From: Aquibium oceanicum
GTDB taxonomy: Bacteria; Pseudomonadota; Alphaproteobacteria; Rhizobiales; Rhizobiaceae
Assembly (NCBI RefSeq): GCF_001889605.1
Contig: NZ_CP018171.1
Span: forward strand, 372,001-436,000
Reading direction: 5' to 3'
DNA length: 64,000 nucleotides
A program made the translations under genes and the position numbers. Positions 46,513 to 58,043 of this stretch are shown piece after piece; position 1 is the first letter of the stretch; every line of letters starts with the position of its first letter. Under the pieces are notes generated by a model. It did no database searches, was not told the origin of the DNA, and worked only from the letters and a program-made list of their open reading frames with translations.

Positions 46513-47373
46513 CTATCGCTTCCGGATGGCCTCGACGAGCGCGACGGCGGGCATGTAATCGTCCGGTGATACCCGCACGAAGCCGCCCTGCCGCTCCGCC
46601 TCGAGATATTCGTAGAGATCGGGCTCCGACGGCCTGAGCTCGACCAGGAAGTTGCGGAGCCTGGTCTTCAGGTCGCCCGGCAGGTCCTTGCGAACTGCGT
46701 GGGGGCCGAAGCGCAGCGTGTCGGACCTCCACGCGATCTCGACTTCCTGCGGATCCAGTCCCGCCGCCGTCAGGCGGCCGAGCGTGCCACTCGCGAGATC
46801 CGGCCCGCCCACGGCGCGGTCCACGACCCAGCCGACCAGTTCCTGCGTTTCGCCCGCGAGGAAGGCCTTTTCGGCTTCCGACGTGCTGGCGCCGCTCGTC
46901 GGAGCACTGGCCTCTTCGGCTCCCCAAAGGGACAGGACCCCCACATCGTCGCGCGGTCCGGAGGAGACTGTCGATGTCCCGGGTCCGCTCGCCCCCTTGC
47001 GCCTGATCAGGACCGCCTTCACCCCGCTCGCGCCGTCGCGCCCGGACGGCGCCACCAGCGGTTCGATGCATCCGCAGAGCTTCCAGGCGACCGCGTAGGC
47101 GCTGGCGGAGTAGATCGCGTAGTCGATGTCGGACCGGACCTGCGCCTCGATCAGCGTCGGAAAATCCGGCGCCGCGAAGACCGTCACCGGCATGCCGAGC
47201 GCCTGCGCATAGGCGCGCTCGATGGCCGAGGCACCTTCGATGGCCGGGCCGGCGCCCAGCATGCCGATCCGCAGGCCGGCGGGACGGGCGGTATCCTGCG
47301 CCCAGGTGGCCGAACACGCGCCGGCCGCGAAGGCCAGCGTTCCAGCCACGAGCGCGAACATCGCGCGAATCAT
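46513..47373 (-). CDS. PhnD-like phosphate/phosphonate-type periplasmic binding protein
   Basis: A 286-residue protein with a signal peptide (1-26, ending SATWAQ). The mature part follows the PhnD/SBP_bac_12 pattern: [20 protein letters not shown], then [13 protein letters not shown] with the ligand-pocket serines. No ATPase or permease gene is adjacent, so it is an orphan. It is divergent from deoB with 133 bases between. Its ligand is unknown. Confidence 0.78.
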   Translation of the reverse strand: MIRAMFALVAGTLAFAAGACSATWAQDTARPAGLRIGMLGAGPAIEGASAIERAYAQALGMPVTVFAAPDFPTLIEAQVRSDIDYAIYSASAYAVAWKLCGCIEPLVAPSGRDGASGVKAVLIRRKGASGPGTSTVSSGPRDDVGVLSLWGAEEASAPTSGASTSEAEKAFLAGETQELVGWVVDRAVGGPDLASGTLGRLTAAGLDPQEVEIAWRSDTLRFGPHAVRKDLPGDLKTRLRNFLVELRPSEPDLYEYLEAERQGGFVRVSPDDYMPAVALVEAIRKR

Positions 47374-47506
47374 GATCGCTCCTGCCTTGCCGGGTTTCGG
47401 CCGGACTATGCAGCCGCGGGCTTGCCGTTTGGTTTACGAATTGCCAATTGCCGGCTTCATTCCTATCTGTGCAGTCGTTTTTCCCTCCGGAAGCGGATTT
47501 TTCCCG

Positions 47507-48745
47507 ATGGCCCGCGCCTTTCTTTTCGTCCTCGATTCCTTCGGCATCGGCGGTGCGCCCGATGCCAAGGCATTCGGCGATTTCGGCTCCGACACGCTCG
47601 GCCACATCGCCCGAGCCGCGGCGCGGGGCGAGGCGGATCGGCCGGGCCTGCGCGGCGGACCACTGAACCTTCCCAACATGCTGGCACTCGGCCTGGGCGA
47701 AGCCGCCGAACTCGCGTCCGGGTCCTATCCGGACGGCGTCGAGCGGACCGAGCCGAGAGGCTTCTTCGGAGCGGCGCAGGAGGTTTCAAGCGGCAAGGAC
47801 ACACCTTCCGGCCATTGGGAGATCGCTGGCGTGCCCGTGCCCTTCGACTGGGGCTATTTCCCCGACGAGACGCCGTCGTTTCCGAAGGACCTGACCGATA
47901 CGATCATCGCGCAGGCGAAACTTCCCGGCATTCTGGGCAATTGTCATGCCTCCGGGACGGAAATCATCGCCAGGCTCGGCGAGGAACATGTCCGTACCGG
48001 CAAGCCGATCTGCTACACCTCGGCGGACTCGGTGTTCCAGATCGCCGCGCACGAGGAGCACTTCGGGCTCGAACGGCTCTACGAGCTGTGCGAGATCGTG
48101 CGGAAGCTCGTCGATCCGCTCAACATCGGGCGGGTGATCGCGCGGCCCTTCCTGGGCGAGACGGCGGCCGACTTCGAGCGCACTGCCAATCGACGCGACT
48201 ATGCCGTGCCGCCCGCCGAGCCGACGCTGCTCGACCGGGTGACGGACGCCGGCCACAAAGTCATCGCGGTGGGCAAGATCGGCGACATCTTCGCTCACCA
48301 AGGTGTGTCGGAGGTGCGCAAGGCGGCGGGCAACATGGGGCTGTTCGACAAGGCGCTCGGCGCCATGGAAGACGCCAGCGACGGCGATCTCGTCTTCGCC
48401 AACTTCGTCGATTTCGATTCCCTGTTCGGTCACCGGCGCGACGTGGCTGGCTACGCGGCGGCACTGGAGGATTTCGACCGGCGGCTTCCCGAGGCGCTGG
48501 CGAAGCTGAAGGATGGCGACCTGCTGGTTCTGACCGCCGACCACGGCTGCGATCCGACCTGGAAGGGCACCGACCACACGCGCGAGCGCGTGCCGGTCCT
48601 CTGCTTCGGGCCGGGCTATGCGGACGGTCCGATCGGCGTGCGCCAGACCTTCGCCGACATCGGCGAAACCGTCGCCGCGCATCTCGGGCTGGCGCCCGGA
48701 CCTCACGGTACCTCCTTCCTGCCCGAAACCCCTCGGCATGCCTGA
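47507..48745 (+). CDS. deoB: Phosphopentomutase
   Basis: A 412-residue DeoB that interconverts ribose-1- and ribose-5-phosphate (and deoxy forms) in nucleoside salvage. It belongs to the alkaline phosphatase superfamily: metal site Asp10 in [21 protein letters not shown] with the phosphorylated threonine, and [19 protein letters not shown] late in the chain. ATG 47507 is chosen because it gives the family N-terminus. It overlaps mutM by eight bases. Confidence 0.97.
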   Translation: MARAFLFVLDSFGIGGAPDAKAFGDFGSDTLGHIARAAARGEADRPGLRGGPLNLPNMLALGLGEAAELASGSYPDGVERTEPRGFFGAAQEVSSGKDTPSGHWEIAGVPVPFDWGYFPDETPSFPKDLTDTIIAQAKLPGILGNCHASGTEIIARLGEEHVRTGKPICYTSADSVFQIAAHEEHFGLERLYELCEIVRKLVDPLNIGRVIARPFLGETAADFERTANRRDYAVPPAEPTLLDRVTDAGHKVIAVGKIGDIFAHQGVSEVRKAAGNMGLFDKALGAMEDASDGDLVFANFVDFDSLFGHRRDVAGYAAALEDFDRRLPEALAKLKDGDLLVLTADHGCDPTWKGTDHTRERVPVLCFGPGYADGPIGVRQTFADIGETVAAHLGLAPGPHGTSFLPETPRHA

Positions 48746-49631
48746 GCTTCCCGAGGTCGAAACGGTCCGGCGCGGGCTCGCCCCGACGCTGGAAGGCGCG
48801 CGCATCCTTTCCGTCGAGCAACGCCGCCCGGACCTGCGCTTTCCCTTTCCGCCGGATTTCGTCGGCCGCCTCACGGGCCGCCGTGTGGAGGCGCTGTCGC
48901 GGCGGGCGAAATACCTCATCGCCCAACTCGACGACGGGCTGGGCCTCATCAGCCATCTCGGCATGTCCGGTTCCTGGCGCATCGAGGCGGGCGACACGGC
49001 CGTGGTTCCCGGCGAGTTCCTGTACGAGCGCTCCAAGGCGGCGGCGCACGACCACGTCGTGTTACACCTCGAGGAGCGAACGGGCGGGCTGAGCCGCATC
49101 GTCTTCAACGATCCGCGCCGCTTCGGCTTCATGCTGTTCGCCGAACCTGGTCATCTCCAGGACCACCCGCTGCTTGCGGATCTGGGCGTGGAGCCGACCG
49201 GCAACGAACTGAGCGGAGATCTGCTCGCCCGCCTCTTCCGCGACAAGCGCGCGCCGCTGAAGGCGGCGCTGCTCGACCAGCGGCTGATCGCAGGGCTCGG
49301 CAACATCTACGTCTGCGAGGCGCTCTGGCGCGCCGCGCTCTCGCCGCGCCGCCTGGCGGGCACGCTGGTGACGAAGAGCGGCGCGCCGACGAAGGCGGCG
49401 GATCGGCTGGCGACGGCGGTGCGGGAGGTGATCGCCGACGCGATCGAAGCCGGTGGCTCGTCGCTGCGCGACTACGTCCACGCCGACGGATCGCTGGGCT
49501 ATTTCCAGCACTCCTTCGCCGTCTACGGGCGCGAGGGCGAGTCATGTCCCAAGCTCACCTGCAACGGCGTGATCCAGCGGATCGTGCAGTCCGGACGCTC
49601 GACCTTCTATTGCCCGGTCTGCCAGCGGTAG
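48738..49631 (+). CDS. mutM: Formamidopyrimidine-DNA glycosylase
   Basis: A 297-residue Fpg that excises 8-oxoguanine and ring-opened purines and nicks the strand. The catalytic Pro2 and Glu3 are in MPELPEVE, the conserved lysine in SRRAKYL, and the H2TH region in [15 protein letters not shown]. The C-terminal zinc finger (CPKLTCNG with YCPVCQR) is intact. It is translationally coupled to deoB by an eight-base overlap and is convergent with htpX, with one base between the stops. Confidence 0.97.
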   Translation: MPELPEVETVRRGLAPTLEGARILSVEQRRPDLRFPFPPDFVGRLTGRRVEALSRRAKYLIAQLDDGLGLISHLGMSGSWRIEAGDTAVVPGEFLYERSKAAAHDHVVLHLEERTGGLSRIVFNDPRRFGFMLFAEPGHLQDHPLLADLGVEPTGNELSGDLLARLFRDKRAPLKAALLDQRLIAGLGNIYVCEALWRAALSPRRLAGTLVTKSGAPTKAADRLATAVREVIADAIEAGGSSLRDYVHADGSLGYFQHSFAVYGREGESCPKLTCNGVIQRIVQSGRSTFYCPVCQR

Positions 49632-49632
49632 C

Positions 49633-50748
49633 TCACCACCACAGCCCGCCGCGGCGGATGCGCAGGCGCGGCGGGCCGTCGGGCTCGGCCAGCGGTCCGT
49701 CATGAGACGGGCTGTCGTGGCGCTCGGTCGGGACAGGATGATCCGCCGCCATGAGCGAGGCGATGCGATGATAATCGACCGGGCGGCGCGCCCGTCCCGC
49801 ATCGGGTATGAAGCTGCGGCGCGGCCGGGGCGGCTGCGAGACCGCCTCCGCCAGATGCGACGGTTCCCGCAGGCCGCGCGCGGACTTCAGCGCCATCAGG
49901 CGCCGGATGCGCTCTTCGGTGATCGGGTGGCTGCGCAGCACGGAGGCGTCCGGCATTCGGCTGCCCGGCAGCACCAGGCCTTCCCAGATGCGGCGCTGCG
50001 CCCGCTCCAGCTTCAGGAGGGCGGAAGCGAGGCCGTCCGGATCGCCTGTGAGGATCGCGGCGTTGAGGTCGGCATCATACTCGCGCGTGCGCGACAGGGC
50101 GAGTTGCAGCAGCCCGCCGATCGTCGGCGACGCAATCAGGATCAGGACCGCTGGCCACGGCACCTGCGCCTCGTACCCGCCAGCGAAGCCGAGCACGTTC
50201 AGCACCAGGGTGAAAATGCCGACCGTCGACATGATCGAGGTGAAGCGCGACACCATGTCGGCGAAGGCCATGACCTTCACGTCCTCGTTGGCGATGTGGC
50301 TGATCTCGTGGGCCAGCACGCCGGCCAGTTCGCGCGCCGTCATGCGGCGTACCAGAGCGTCGGTCACCGCGATGGCGGATTCCTCGCGCCGGCCGACGGC
50401 GAAGGCGTTCATCAGTTTCGACGGCACGACGTGAAGCACGGGGACGGAAGGCAGATCGGCGCGGCGGGCCAGTTCCTCCACAAGCGCCACGCCTTCCGGA
50501 AACTCGCGGCGCGTGAGCGGACGCGCATTGTACATCGACAGCACCATTTTGGGGCTGACGCGGCGCACCATCCACATCGACACGGCGCCGAACACGAGCG
50601 CGTAGACCACGCCGGTGCCGCCGGCGAACACGAAGGCGGTGACGGCGAGCAGAAGCAGGCTCCCCGCGCCGAGCAGCCAGGTGTGCAGCGTGTTCATCGC
50701 GCGGTGGCGGCGCTGCTCGAAGAGGTCGAGATCGGGTGTCGCGTTCAT
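49633..50748 (-). CDS. htpX: HtpX-like M48 zinc metalloprotease
   Basis: A 371-residue membrane metalloprotease that degrades misfolded membrane proteins. Two hydrophobic spans near 24-62 precede the zinc motif HEISH (147-151); the third ligand glutamate is in REYDADLNAA. Two further spans follow the zinc motif. The C-terminal 70 residues (proline/arginine-rich) extend beyond typical HtpX of 290-300 residues and look disordered. The start is ATG 50748. It is divergent from dnaK, consistent with shared heat-shock control. Confidence 0.92.
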   Translation of the reverse strand: MNATPDLDLFEQRRHRAMNTLHTWLLGAGSLLLLAVTAFVFAGGTGVVYALVFGAVSMWMVRRVSPKMVLSMYNARPLTRREFPEGVALVEELARRADLPSVPVLHVVPSKLMNAFAVGRREESAIAVTDALVRRMTARELAGVLAHEISHIANEDVKVMAFADMVSRFTSIMSTVGIFTLVLNVLGFAGGYEAQVPWPAVLILIASPTIGGLLQLALSRTREYDADLNAAILTGDPDGLASALLKLERAQRRIWEGLVLPGSRMPDASVLRSHPITEERIRRLMALKSARGLREPSHLAEAVSQPPRPRRSFIPDAGRARRPVDYHRIASLMAADHPVPTERHDSPSHDGPLAEPDGPPRLRIRRGGLWW

Positions 50749-50870
50749 GGAAGGGATATGGGGAGCAGGAACCGCTTTGCCGAGTGGGCGCCGGGCTGCC
50801 GGATATCGGAAGTGCGCGAGCCGCCGTTCTCTCTGCGTCGAAAACGCTGACAAAGCATTCCAAAGGCGCG

Positions 50871-50899
50871 CTTGCGCGACAAAAAACCTGTTCTTATAT
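50871..50899 (+). promoter_or_regulatory. Candidate RpoH (sigma-32) promoter of dnaK
   Basis: CTTGCG (50871-50876), a 17-base spacer and TTATAT (50894-50899) match the rhizobial RpoH pattern (CTTGnn with a CTATAT-like -10) in the dnaK leader, 122 bases before the ATG. The match is by eye. Confidence 0.5.
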
Positions 50900-51021
50900 A
50901 CGCCGCAACGCTTCTGAGCCGTGCCGGAATCGCATGGGGAGGGGGCGAAATCCTGAAGACAGGGGCTGCCGCATGGAACGCCGGTACGGGTCCTGACAGC
51001 CTGCTTAGCGGAGAGAAGAAC

Positions 51022-52938
<1,917 letters not shown>

Positions 52939-52965
52939 TCGCGATCAGCCTCGCCATTCGTTCAG

Positions 52966-52991
52966 AAAAGCCCGGCCGACGCCGGGCTTTT
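52966..52991 (+). terminator. Rho-independent terminator after dnaK
   Basis: Perfect 11-base arms AAAAGCCCGGC and GCCGGGCTTTT around a CGAC loop, ending in TTTT, 27 bases after the stop. The symmetric A/T ends would allow action in both directions. It separates dnaK from the acyltransferase and dnaJ genes. Confidence 0.9.
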
Positions 52992-53011
52992 CGCGTTTCG
53001 GGCGCGGCTGT

Positions 53012-53035
53012 CCGTTAAGCTTAACGGAAGCTTAA
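53012..53035. promoter_or_regulatory. CtrA-box-like TTAA-N7-TTAA overlapping a 16-base palindrome
   Basis: CCGTTAAGCTTAACGG (53012-53027) is a perfect palindrome, and TTAA-CGGAAGC-TTAA (53021-53035) matches the full alphaproteobacterial CtrA consensus. It lies 74 bases before the acyltransferase ATG, between the dnaK terminator and the gene. Three TTAA words occur in 21 bases of otherwise GC-rich DNA. Confidence 0.55.
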
Positions 53036-53108
53036 GGTCGACCGCTGGCCGCTCCTTTCCTACACATCTCCCTGAGCTTACGAGTCGTGAAGCGAGGGGC
53101 CGAAACAC

Positions 53109-54212
53109 ATGCATTATCGCATCTTCGAGACATGGCGGCTGACCGCTGCGATCTTGATCATGCTGTGGCACTTCATGCGCTTCGCGCCTCCGGGAACGGA
53201 GGACATCAGCGCCTTCCTCTATCGGCTGATGCCGCTGATGGAGATGTTCTTCATGATCTCGGGTTTCCTGATCATGGAGCGCTACGGCGACGTGCTGCTG
53301 ACGGAACCCGGCTCGTTCCGGCGCTATCTCATCCGCCGCATCGCGCGCTTCTATCCGCTCTATCTCGTGACGCTGGCCTTCTTCGTCGCCATTGCCTTCG
53401 CGGTCGATCTCGGCCTGGTGCATTCGGACAGCCCGGAGCGCTATGCCTGGAGCGCGCTGCCCGCCAACATCCTCCTCATGCATGCCTGGGGCTTAACCGA
53501 CCTTTTGACCTTCAACTACGTGTCCTGGTCGATGTCGGCCGAGTGGTTCTGCTACCTGCTGCTGCCGGTGATCGTGCTCGCCTTCCGCTTCGGCGGCAAG
53601 CGGGGTCTGGCCGCGGTGGCGCTGGTCTCGATCGTGGCGCTGGAGGCGGCGACGGCGGCGGGCGTGATACCCTTCGAAAGCTGGCTCCGGGCCGACACCT
53701 GGGGTGCCTACAGGGCCTTCGCCGATTTCGCGCTGGGCGCGCTGGTCGCCATGGCGGTACGCGACAGCCGCTGGCGGCTGCGCAGCCACGTGCCGGGCTG
53801 GACCCTGTTTGCGATCTCGATCGTGGCGATGGCCACGTTGCAGCCGGCCTACGTCGTCGTGGCGCTGCTCGGCGCCGCGATGTACCTCGCGGCGCTGGCC
53901 GAGCGCTCGGAACCGGAAAACTCGAACTATCTCCGGTTCCTGCATCCGGTCGGCAAGGTGTCGCTCGGCATCTATCTCATCCACCCGGTGATCGAATCCC
54001 TCTTCATCGCGCTGCTGTGGAAGAAGCTGCTCGAACCGCTCGGGTTCGTGGATTTCTACGTCTACTGGTTCTTTCCGGCGCTGCTGGTGATTGCCGTCTC
54101 GATCCTGTCTGACCGCTACTTCGAAAGGCCGATGGCGAAGGTCATCAACAACCTGGCCGGCGGAGGCACCACCGCCCGCGTGGCCGAGACGTCTCCCGCG
54201 CGTGTGGTCTAG
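53109..54212 (+). CDS. Acyltransferase family 3 membrane protein
   Basis: A 367-residue polytopic protein of the Acyl_transf_3 family (OafA/exopolysaccharide O-acetylase type). Features are the N-terminal ETWRLTAAILIMLWHF (with the conserved histidine), FMISGFLIMERYG, RYLIRRIARFYPLYL with the arginine motif, and YVSWSMSAEWFCYLLLP. About ten hydrophobic spans are present. The likely role is acylation of a surface polysaccharide; the acceptor is unknown. It interrupts the usual dnaK-dnaJ pair and has its own upstream site resembling a CtrA box. Confidence 0.9.
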   Translation: MHYRIFETWRLTAAILIMLWHFMRFAPPGTEDISAFLYRLMPLMEMFFMISGFLIMERYGDVLLTEPGSFRRYLIRRIARFYPLYLVTLAFFVAIAFAVDLGLVHSDSPERYAWSALPANILLMHAWGLTDLLTFNYVSWSMSAEWFCYLLLPVIVLAFRFGGKRGLAAVALVSIVALEAATAAGVIPFESWLRADTWGAYRAFADFALGALVAMAVRDSRWRLRSHVPGWTLFAISIVAMATLQPAYVVVALLGAAMYLAALAERSEPENSNYLRFLHPVGKVSLGIYLIHPVIESLFIALLWKKLLEPLGFVDFYVYWFFPALLVIAVSILSDRYFERPMAKVINNLAGGGTTARVAETSPARVV

Positions 54213-54383
54213 AACCGTCGAAACAGACCGCGGGAGATAAAAAAGCGGCGAAACGGAGGAAAAATTCCGTATCTGCGCCGCGCTGCTATGGCGCGACGTG
54301 CAAGCTGTCACTAAATCGTGGCCTGCGGGTCGCGACGCCGCGCATCCGATCTTTCTCTCGATTGCCAGGACACTCCGAGCACC

Positions 54384-55511
54384 ATGAAGGCCGACTTTTA
54401 CGAGACCTTGGGCGTACAGAAGGGCGCCGACGAAAAGGAACTCAAGGCGGCATTCCGCAAGCTGGCCATGCAGTGCCATCCGGACCGTAATCCCGGTGAT
54501 GCGGATGCCGAGCGCAAGTTCAAGGAAATCAACGAGGCCTACGAGTTCCTCAAGGACCCGCAGAAACGCGCCGCTTACGACCGGTTCGGCCACGCGGCCT
54601 TCGAGCAGGGCGGCATGGGTGGTGGCGCGGGCTTCGCCGGCGCGGGCGGTTTCTCCGATATCTTCGAGGACATCTTCGGCGAGATGATGGGCGGCGGCCG
54701 ACGCCGCTCCAGCGGCGGGCGCGAACGCGGCGCCGACCTCCGCTACAACATGGAAATCACGCTGGAGGAAGCCTTCTCCGGCAAGACGGCACAGATCCAC
54801 GTGCCGAGTTCGGTGACCTGCACCGAGTGCTCCGGCTCCGGCGCGAAACCCGGCACGCAGCCCGTCACCTGCGCCATGTGCTCGGGCTCCGGCCGGGTGC
54901 GCGCCGCGCAGGGCTTCTTCTCCATCGAGAGGACCTGCCCGACCTGCCACGGTCGCGGCCAGATCATCAAGGATCCGTGCGAGAAGTGCGCCGGCCAGGG
55001 CCGCGTCACCGAGGAACGCTCGCTTTCGGTCAACATTCCGGCAGGCATCGAGGACGGCACGCGCATCAGGCTTACGGGCGAGGGCGAGGCGGGCATGCGC
55101 GGCGGCCCGTCCGGCGATCTCTACATCTTCCTCTCCGTCGCGCCGCACGAATTCTTCCAGCGCGAAGGCGAGAACCTCTACTGCACGGCGCCGATTTCCA
55201 TGACCTCGGCGGCACTGGGCGGTTCCTTCGAGGTGGCGACGCTCGACGGCACCCAGACGCGCGTCAAGGTGCCGGAAGGCACGCAGAACGGCCGCAAGTT
55301 CCGCGTGAAGGGCAAGGGCATGCCCGTGCTGCGCCAGAATGCCGTGGGCGACCTCATCATCCAGGTTGCGGTGGAAACGCCTCAGAACCTGTCCAAGCGC
55401 CAGCGCGAACTGCTGCAGGAGTTCGAGGAGCTGTCGTCGAAGGAGAACAGCCCGCAGTCGAACGGGTTCTTCAACCGCATGAAGGACTTTTTCGAGTCGT
55501 TCGGAAACTGA
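54384..55511 (+). CDS. dnaJ: Chaperone protein DnaJ (Hsp40)
   Basis: A 375-residue class I DnaJ. The J domain has HPD at 32-34; a Gly/Phe-rich linker (75-115) and four zinc-binding CxxCxGxG repeats ([32 protein letters not shown]) follow, and the C-terminal substrate domain is complete. ATG 54384 gives the family start [11 protein letters not shown]. The 171-base gap before it presumably holds its promoter; no clear sigma site was found. Confidence 0.98.
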   Translation: MKADFYETLGVQKGADEKELKAAFRKLAMQCHPDRNPGDADAERKFKEINEAYEFLKDPQKRAAYDRFGHAAFEQGGMGGGAGFAGAGGFSDIFEDIFGEMMGGGRRRSSGGRERGADLRYNMEITLEEAFSGKTAQIHVPSSVTCTECSGSGAKPGTQPVTCAMCSGSGRVRAAQGFFSIERTCPTCHGRGQIIKDPCEKCAGQGRVTEERSLSVNIPAGIEDGTRIRLTGEGEAGMRGGPSGDLYIFLSVAPHEFFQREGENLYCTAPISMTSAALGGSFEVATLDGTQTRVKVPEGTQNGRKFRVKGKGMPVLRQNAVGDLIIQVAVETPQNLSKRQRELLQEFEELSSKENSPQSNGFFNRMKDFFESFGN

Positions 55512-55629
55512 ACCGCCGGTGCACTCGCGCGTTCCTGAAATCGAAGAACGAAGGGAAGCCCGGGCGGTGTAAAAGCCCGAACCGGCTCCCTATATCCTGG
55601 CAGCAGGGGCAGCGCACAGGAGAACGCCA

Positions 55630-56238
55630 ATGGCGCGCGAAAATGCAGTGCTGAAAGGCCTCGCCGGACGTTTCGACGACGAACTCCGGTTTTTCCGGGG
55701 CTGGCTGGACAAGCCGAAAGCCGTCGGGTCGATCATTCCAACGAGTTCCGTGACCGCCCGGCGCATGGCGTCGGTGATAGACCTTTCCTCCGGTCTCCCG
55801 GTGCTGGAACTGGGCCCCGGCACGGGCGTCATCACCAAAGCCATCCTGGATCGCGGCGTTGCGCCGGAGAACCTCTACTCGGTCGAATTCTCGCAGGATT
55901 TCGCCGCGCATGTGCGCAGGCTGTTTCCGAAGGTCAACGTCATCCAGGGCGACGCCTTCAACCTCAACGAGACGCTGGGCGACAAGAGGGACCTCGTCTT
56001 CGATGCCGTCGTCTCCGGTGTTCCGCTGCTGAATTTCCCCGTCCCCCAGCGCATTGCCTATCTGGAAGATCTGCTGTCCCGCATTCCCCTTGGAAGGCCG
56101 GTCGTCCAGCTGACCTATGGACCGCGCTCGCCCATCCCTCCGGGGCGCGGCAGCTACACGGTGGAGCATTTCGATTTCGTCATGCGCAACATTCCGCCGA
56201 CGCGGCTGTGGATCTACCGCAGGCGGCCGCACGCATAG
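55630..56238 (+). CDS. pmtA: Phospholipid N-methyltransferase PmtA (rhizobial type)
   Basis: A 202-residue SAM-dependent methyltransferase that converts phosphatidylethanolamine to phosphatidylcholine in rhizobia. The SAM loop LELGPGTG is at about 59-66, after GSIIPTSSVTARRMAS; the C-terminal NIPPTRLWIYRR ending is characteristic. GGAGAACGCC precedes the ATG. It is cotranscribed or closely linked with dnaJ, a frequent rhizobial order. Confidence 0.92.
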   Translation: MARENAVLKGLAGRFDDELRFFRGWLDKPKAVGSIIPTSSVTARRMASVIDLSSGLPVLELGPGTGVITKAILDRGVAPENLYSVEFSQDFAAHVRRLFPKVNVIQGDAFNLNETLGDKRDLVFDAVVSGVPLLNFPVPQRIAYLEDLLSRIPLGRPVVQLTYGPRSPIPPGRGSYTVEHFDFVMRNIPPTRLWIYRRRPHA

Positions 56239-56274
56239 AGCGCGCCGCCTTTTCCGACCCTGCCCGGTCGGTGA

Positions 56275-56781
56275 TCAGTTCTGCATCCAGTCGAGATAGT
56301 CGGCGAGCTCGTTGGCCCGCCGCGCGGTCGCCTGGTTGATGCAGGACGAGCCGATCGGGCTCGCGATCGTCCCGCCCTCGAAGAAGATACGCGGCCAGGC
56401 GCAGTTCGCGTCGCGGTAGGCGATCCACTTGCGCTGGGTCTCGCGCAAGGCGTCGAAGGCGGGTGTTTCGAGGCCGTCCTTCAGCGCGGCGTAGTGCGAA
56501 TTGAGAAGCCCGTCCCAGACCGCGATCTCGCGGGCGTAGCAACCGACCATTCCGGCCGTTGCCTGGCCCTGCGGTTCCTCGAGGCAGGGGTCCGCCACCG
56601 TGCCGATACATTCGTCGCGGCTCGCAGGATCGTCCTGGCTCGAGGCATTGTAGTCCCGCACGCCTTCCAGGCAGGACTGGATCGCGATCTGGTCCTCCGG
56701 TAGGGGGTCGTCGGCGGCAGAGAGGCTGCCTGTCCCTGCGAGGAAGAGGCAGGCGGCCGCGACCGTAACCAATCTATGCAT
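56275..56781 (-). CDS. LprI/DUF1311 family secreted protein
   Basis: A 168-residue protein with a signal peptide (1-22, ending SLSAA). Its four-helix C-terminal region (LRETQRKWIAYRDANCAW) and spaced cysteines match the DUF1311/LprI family, some members of which inhibit lysozyme. It converges on pmtA and is divergent from the FMN reductase gene. A periplasmic role is likely; lysozyme inhibition is only a family possibility. Confidence 0.85.
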   Translation of the reverse strand: MHRLVTVAAACLFLAGTGSLSAADDPLPEDQIAIQSCLEGVRDYNASSQDDPASRDECIGTVADPCLEEPQGQATAGMVGCYAREIAVWDGLLNSHYAALKDGLETPAFDALRETQRKWIAYRDANCAWPRIFFEGGTIASPIGSSCINQATARRANELADYLDWMQN

Positions 56782-56865
56782 ATCCGTTCTCCCGCTCGCG
56801 AATGCGGTTTCCTTGCCGGCCGCGAATCCCTATACACCGAAGCAGTTTCGCAAAGCGGACGGCCG

Positions 56866-57456
56866 ATGACACCAAGAATTCTCGTCTTCGCTGGATCGAA
56901 CCGGAGCGGCGCCTATTCCGGCAGGACCGCCGAAGCGGCGACCAGGGAACTGGCGATGCAGGGCGCCGAGGTGACCCGCATCTCGCTCGCCGACTATCCG
57001 CTGCCGATCATGGACGAGGATCTCGAGGAGGAGAAGGGCATCCCGGAGAACGCGGTGAAGCTCGCCCGGCTCTTCGCGGCGCACGACGCTCTCCTGATCT
57101 GCACGCCCGAATACAACGGCTCGATGCCGCCGCTGCTCAAGAACACGATCGACTGGGTGAGCCGCGTGAGCAAGGATGCGGGCAAGCCGCTGAAGCCCTA
57201 CCCCGGCAGGGTGGTCGGCATCTGCTCGTCGTCGGCCGGTCATTTCGCCGGCATTCGGTCGGCAAACCACCTCCGGGCGGTGCTCTCGCACATCGGCATG
57301 GAGGTGATCGCGCCGCAGGTCTCCGTGCCGAACGGCGGCGACGCCTTCGACGAGGATGGTGAATTCCGGGACGAACGGCTGAGGAAGGGCATGGCGCGGC
57401 TCTGTAGCACCCTGATGCAGCACGCCAGGCTGCTTTCCACCAGGGTCGAGCCTTGA
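56866..57456 (+). CDS. NADPH-dependent FMN reductase family protein
   Basis: A 196-residue flavodoxin-like reductase. The FMN phosphate loop FAGSNRSGAYS is at about 8-18, and CTPEYNGSMPPLLKNTIDWVSR is the ring-binding signature. It probably reduces quinones, azo compounds or chromate using NAD(P)H. The start is ATG 56866 (MTPRILVFAG). Its stop overlaps the next gene's TTG start. Confidence 0.9.
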   Translation: MTPRILVFAGSNRSGAYSGRTAEAATRELAMQGAEVTRISLADYPLPIMDEDLEEEKGIPENAVKLARLFAAHDALLICTPEYNGSMPPLLKNTIDWVSRVSKDAGKPLKPYPGRVVGICSSSAGHFAGIRSANHLRAVLSHIGMEVIAPQVSVPNGGDAFDEDGEFRDERLRKGMARLCSTLMQHARLLSTRVEP

Positions 57457-58043
57457 TCGCCTACTATCTGACGCATCCGCAGGTGGATATGGAAACGGCG
57501 CGACCCGTGCCGCTGTGGCGCCTTTCTGCCATCGGCCGCGGTCGCGTGGAAGCCATGCGCGCGAAGCCCTGGCTCGGCACGCTGAGCCGCATCGTGGCAA
57601 GCGCGGAGACGAAGGCGGTCGAGGCGGCCGCGATCCTCGCCGCCCATCTCGGCATTCCGATGAATGTGGTGGAAGAGATGGGCGAGAACGACCGTTCCTC
57701 GACCGGCTTTCTCGAGCCCGCCGCCTTCGAGGCCGCGGCCGACCGGTTCTTCGCCGAGCCCGAAGCGAGCTGGAACGGCTGGGAACGCGCGGTCGATGCT
57801 TCCCGGCGCATCGTCAGGGCGGTGGACGGCGCGCTGCGGGATCATGATCCGGAACGGCCCATCTTGTTCGTCGGCCATGGAGCGGTGGGGTCGCTCCTGA
57901 AAGCGAGCCTGGCGGGGCGTCCGATCTCCCGCGTCGAGGACCAGCCTGCCGGCGGGGGCAACATCTTCGCCTTCCGGCTTTCCAATCGCCAGCTCCTGTG
58001 CGACTGGACGCCGATGGAAGAATTCGAGGGAGTACGCGGATGA
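57453..58043 (+). CDS. Histidine-phosphatase-fold protein lacking the RHG motif
   Basis: A 196-residue member of the phosphoglycerate-mutase-like clan. The usual N-terminal catalytic RHG is replaced by THP (YYLTHPQVD, residues 4-12), so the phosphohistidine residue (His8) remains but the adjacent arginine is lost. The later catalytic histidine remains ([10 protein letters not shown]). The TTG start overlaps the reductase stop (TTGA) and its own stop overlaps pyrF (ATGA). The substrate is unknown and activity may be altered. Confidence 0.83.
   Translation: MIAYYLTHPQVDMETARPVPLWRLSAIGRGRVEAMRAKPWLGTLSRIVASAETKAVEAAAILAAHLGIPMNVVEEMGENDRSSTGFLEPAAFEAAADRFFAEPEASWNGWERAVDASRRIVRAVDGALRDHDPERPILFVGHGAVGSLLKASLAGRPISRVEDQPAGGGNIFAFRLSNRQLLCDWTPMEEFEGVRG

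Noticed and set aside
57453-58043. Phosphatase-like gene as a pseudogene
   Set aside because: It is full-length, coupled at both ends and keeps its other catalytic histidine; only the RHG motif differs.
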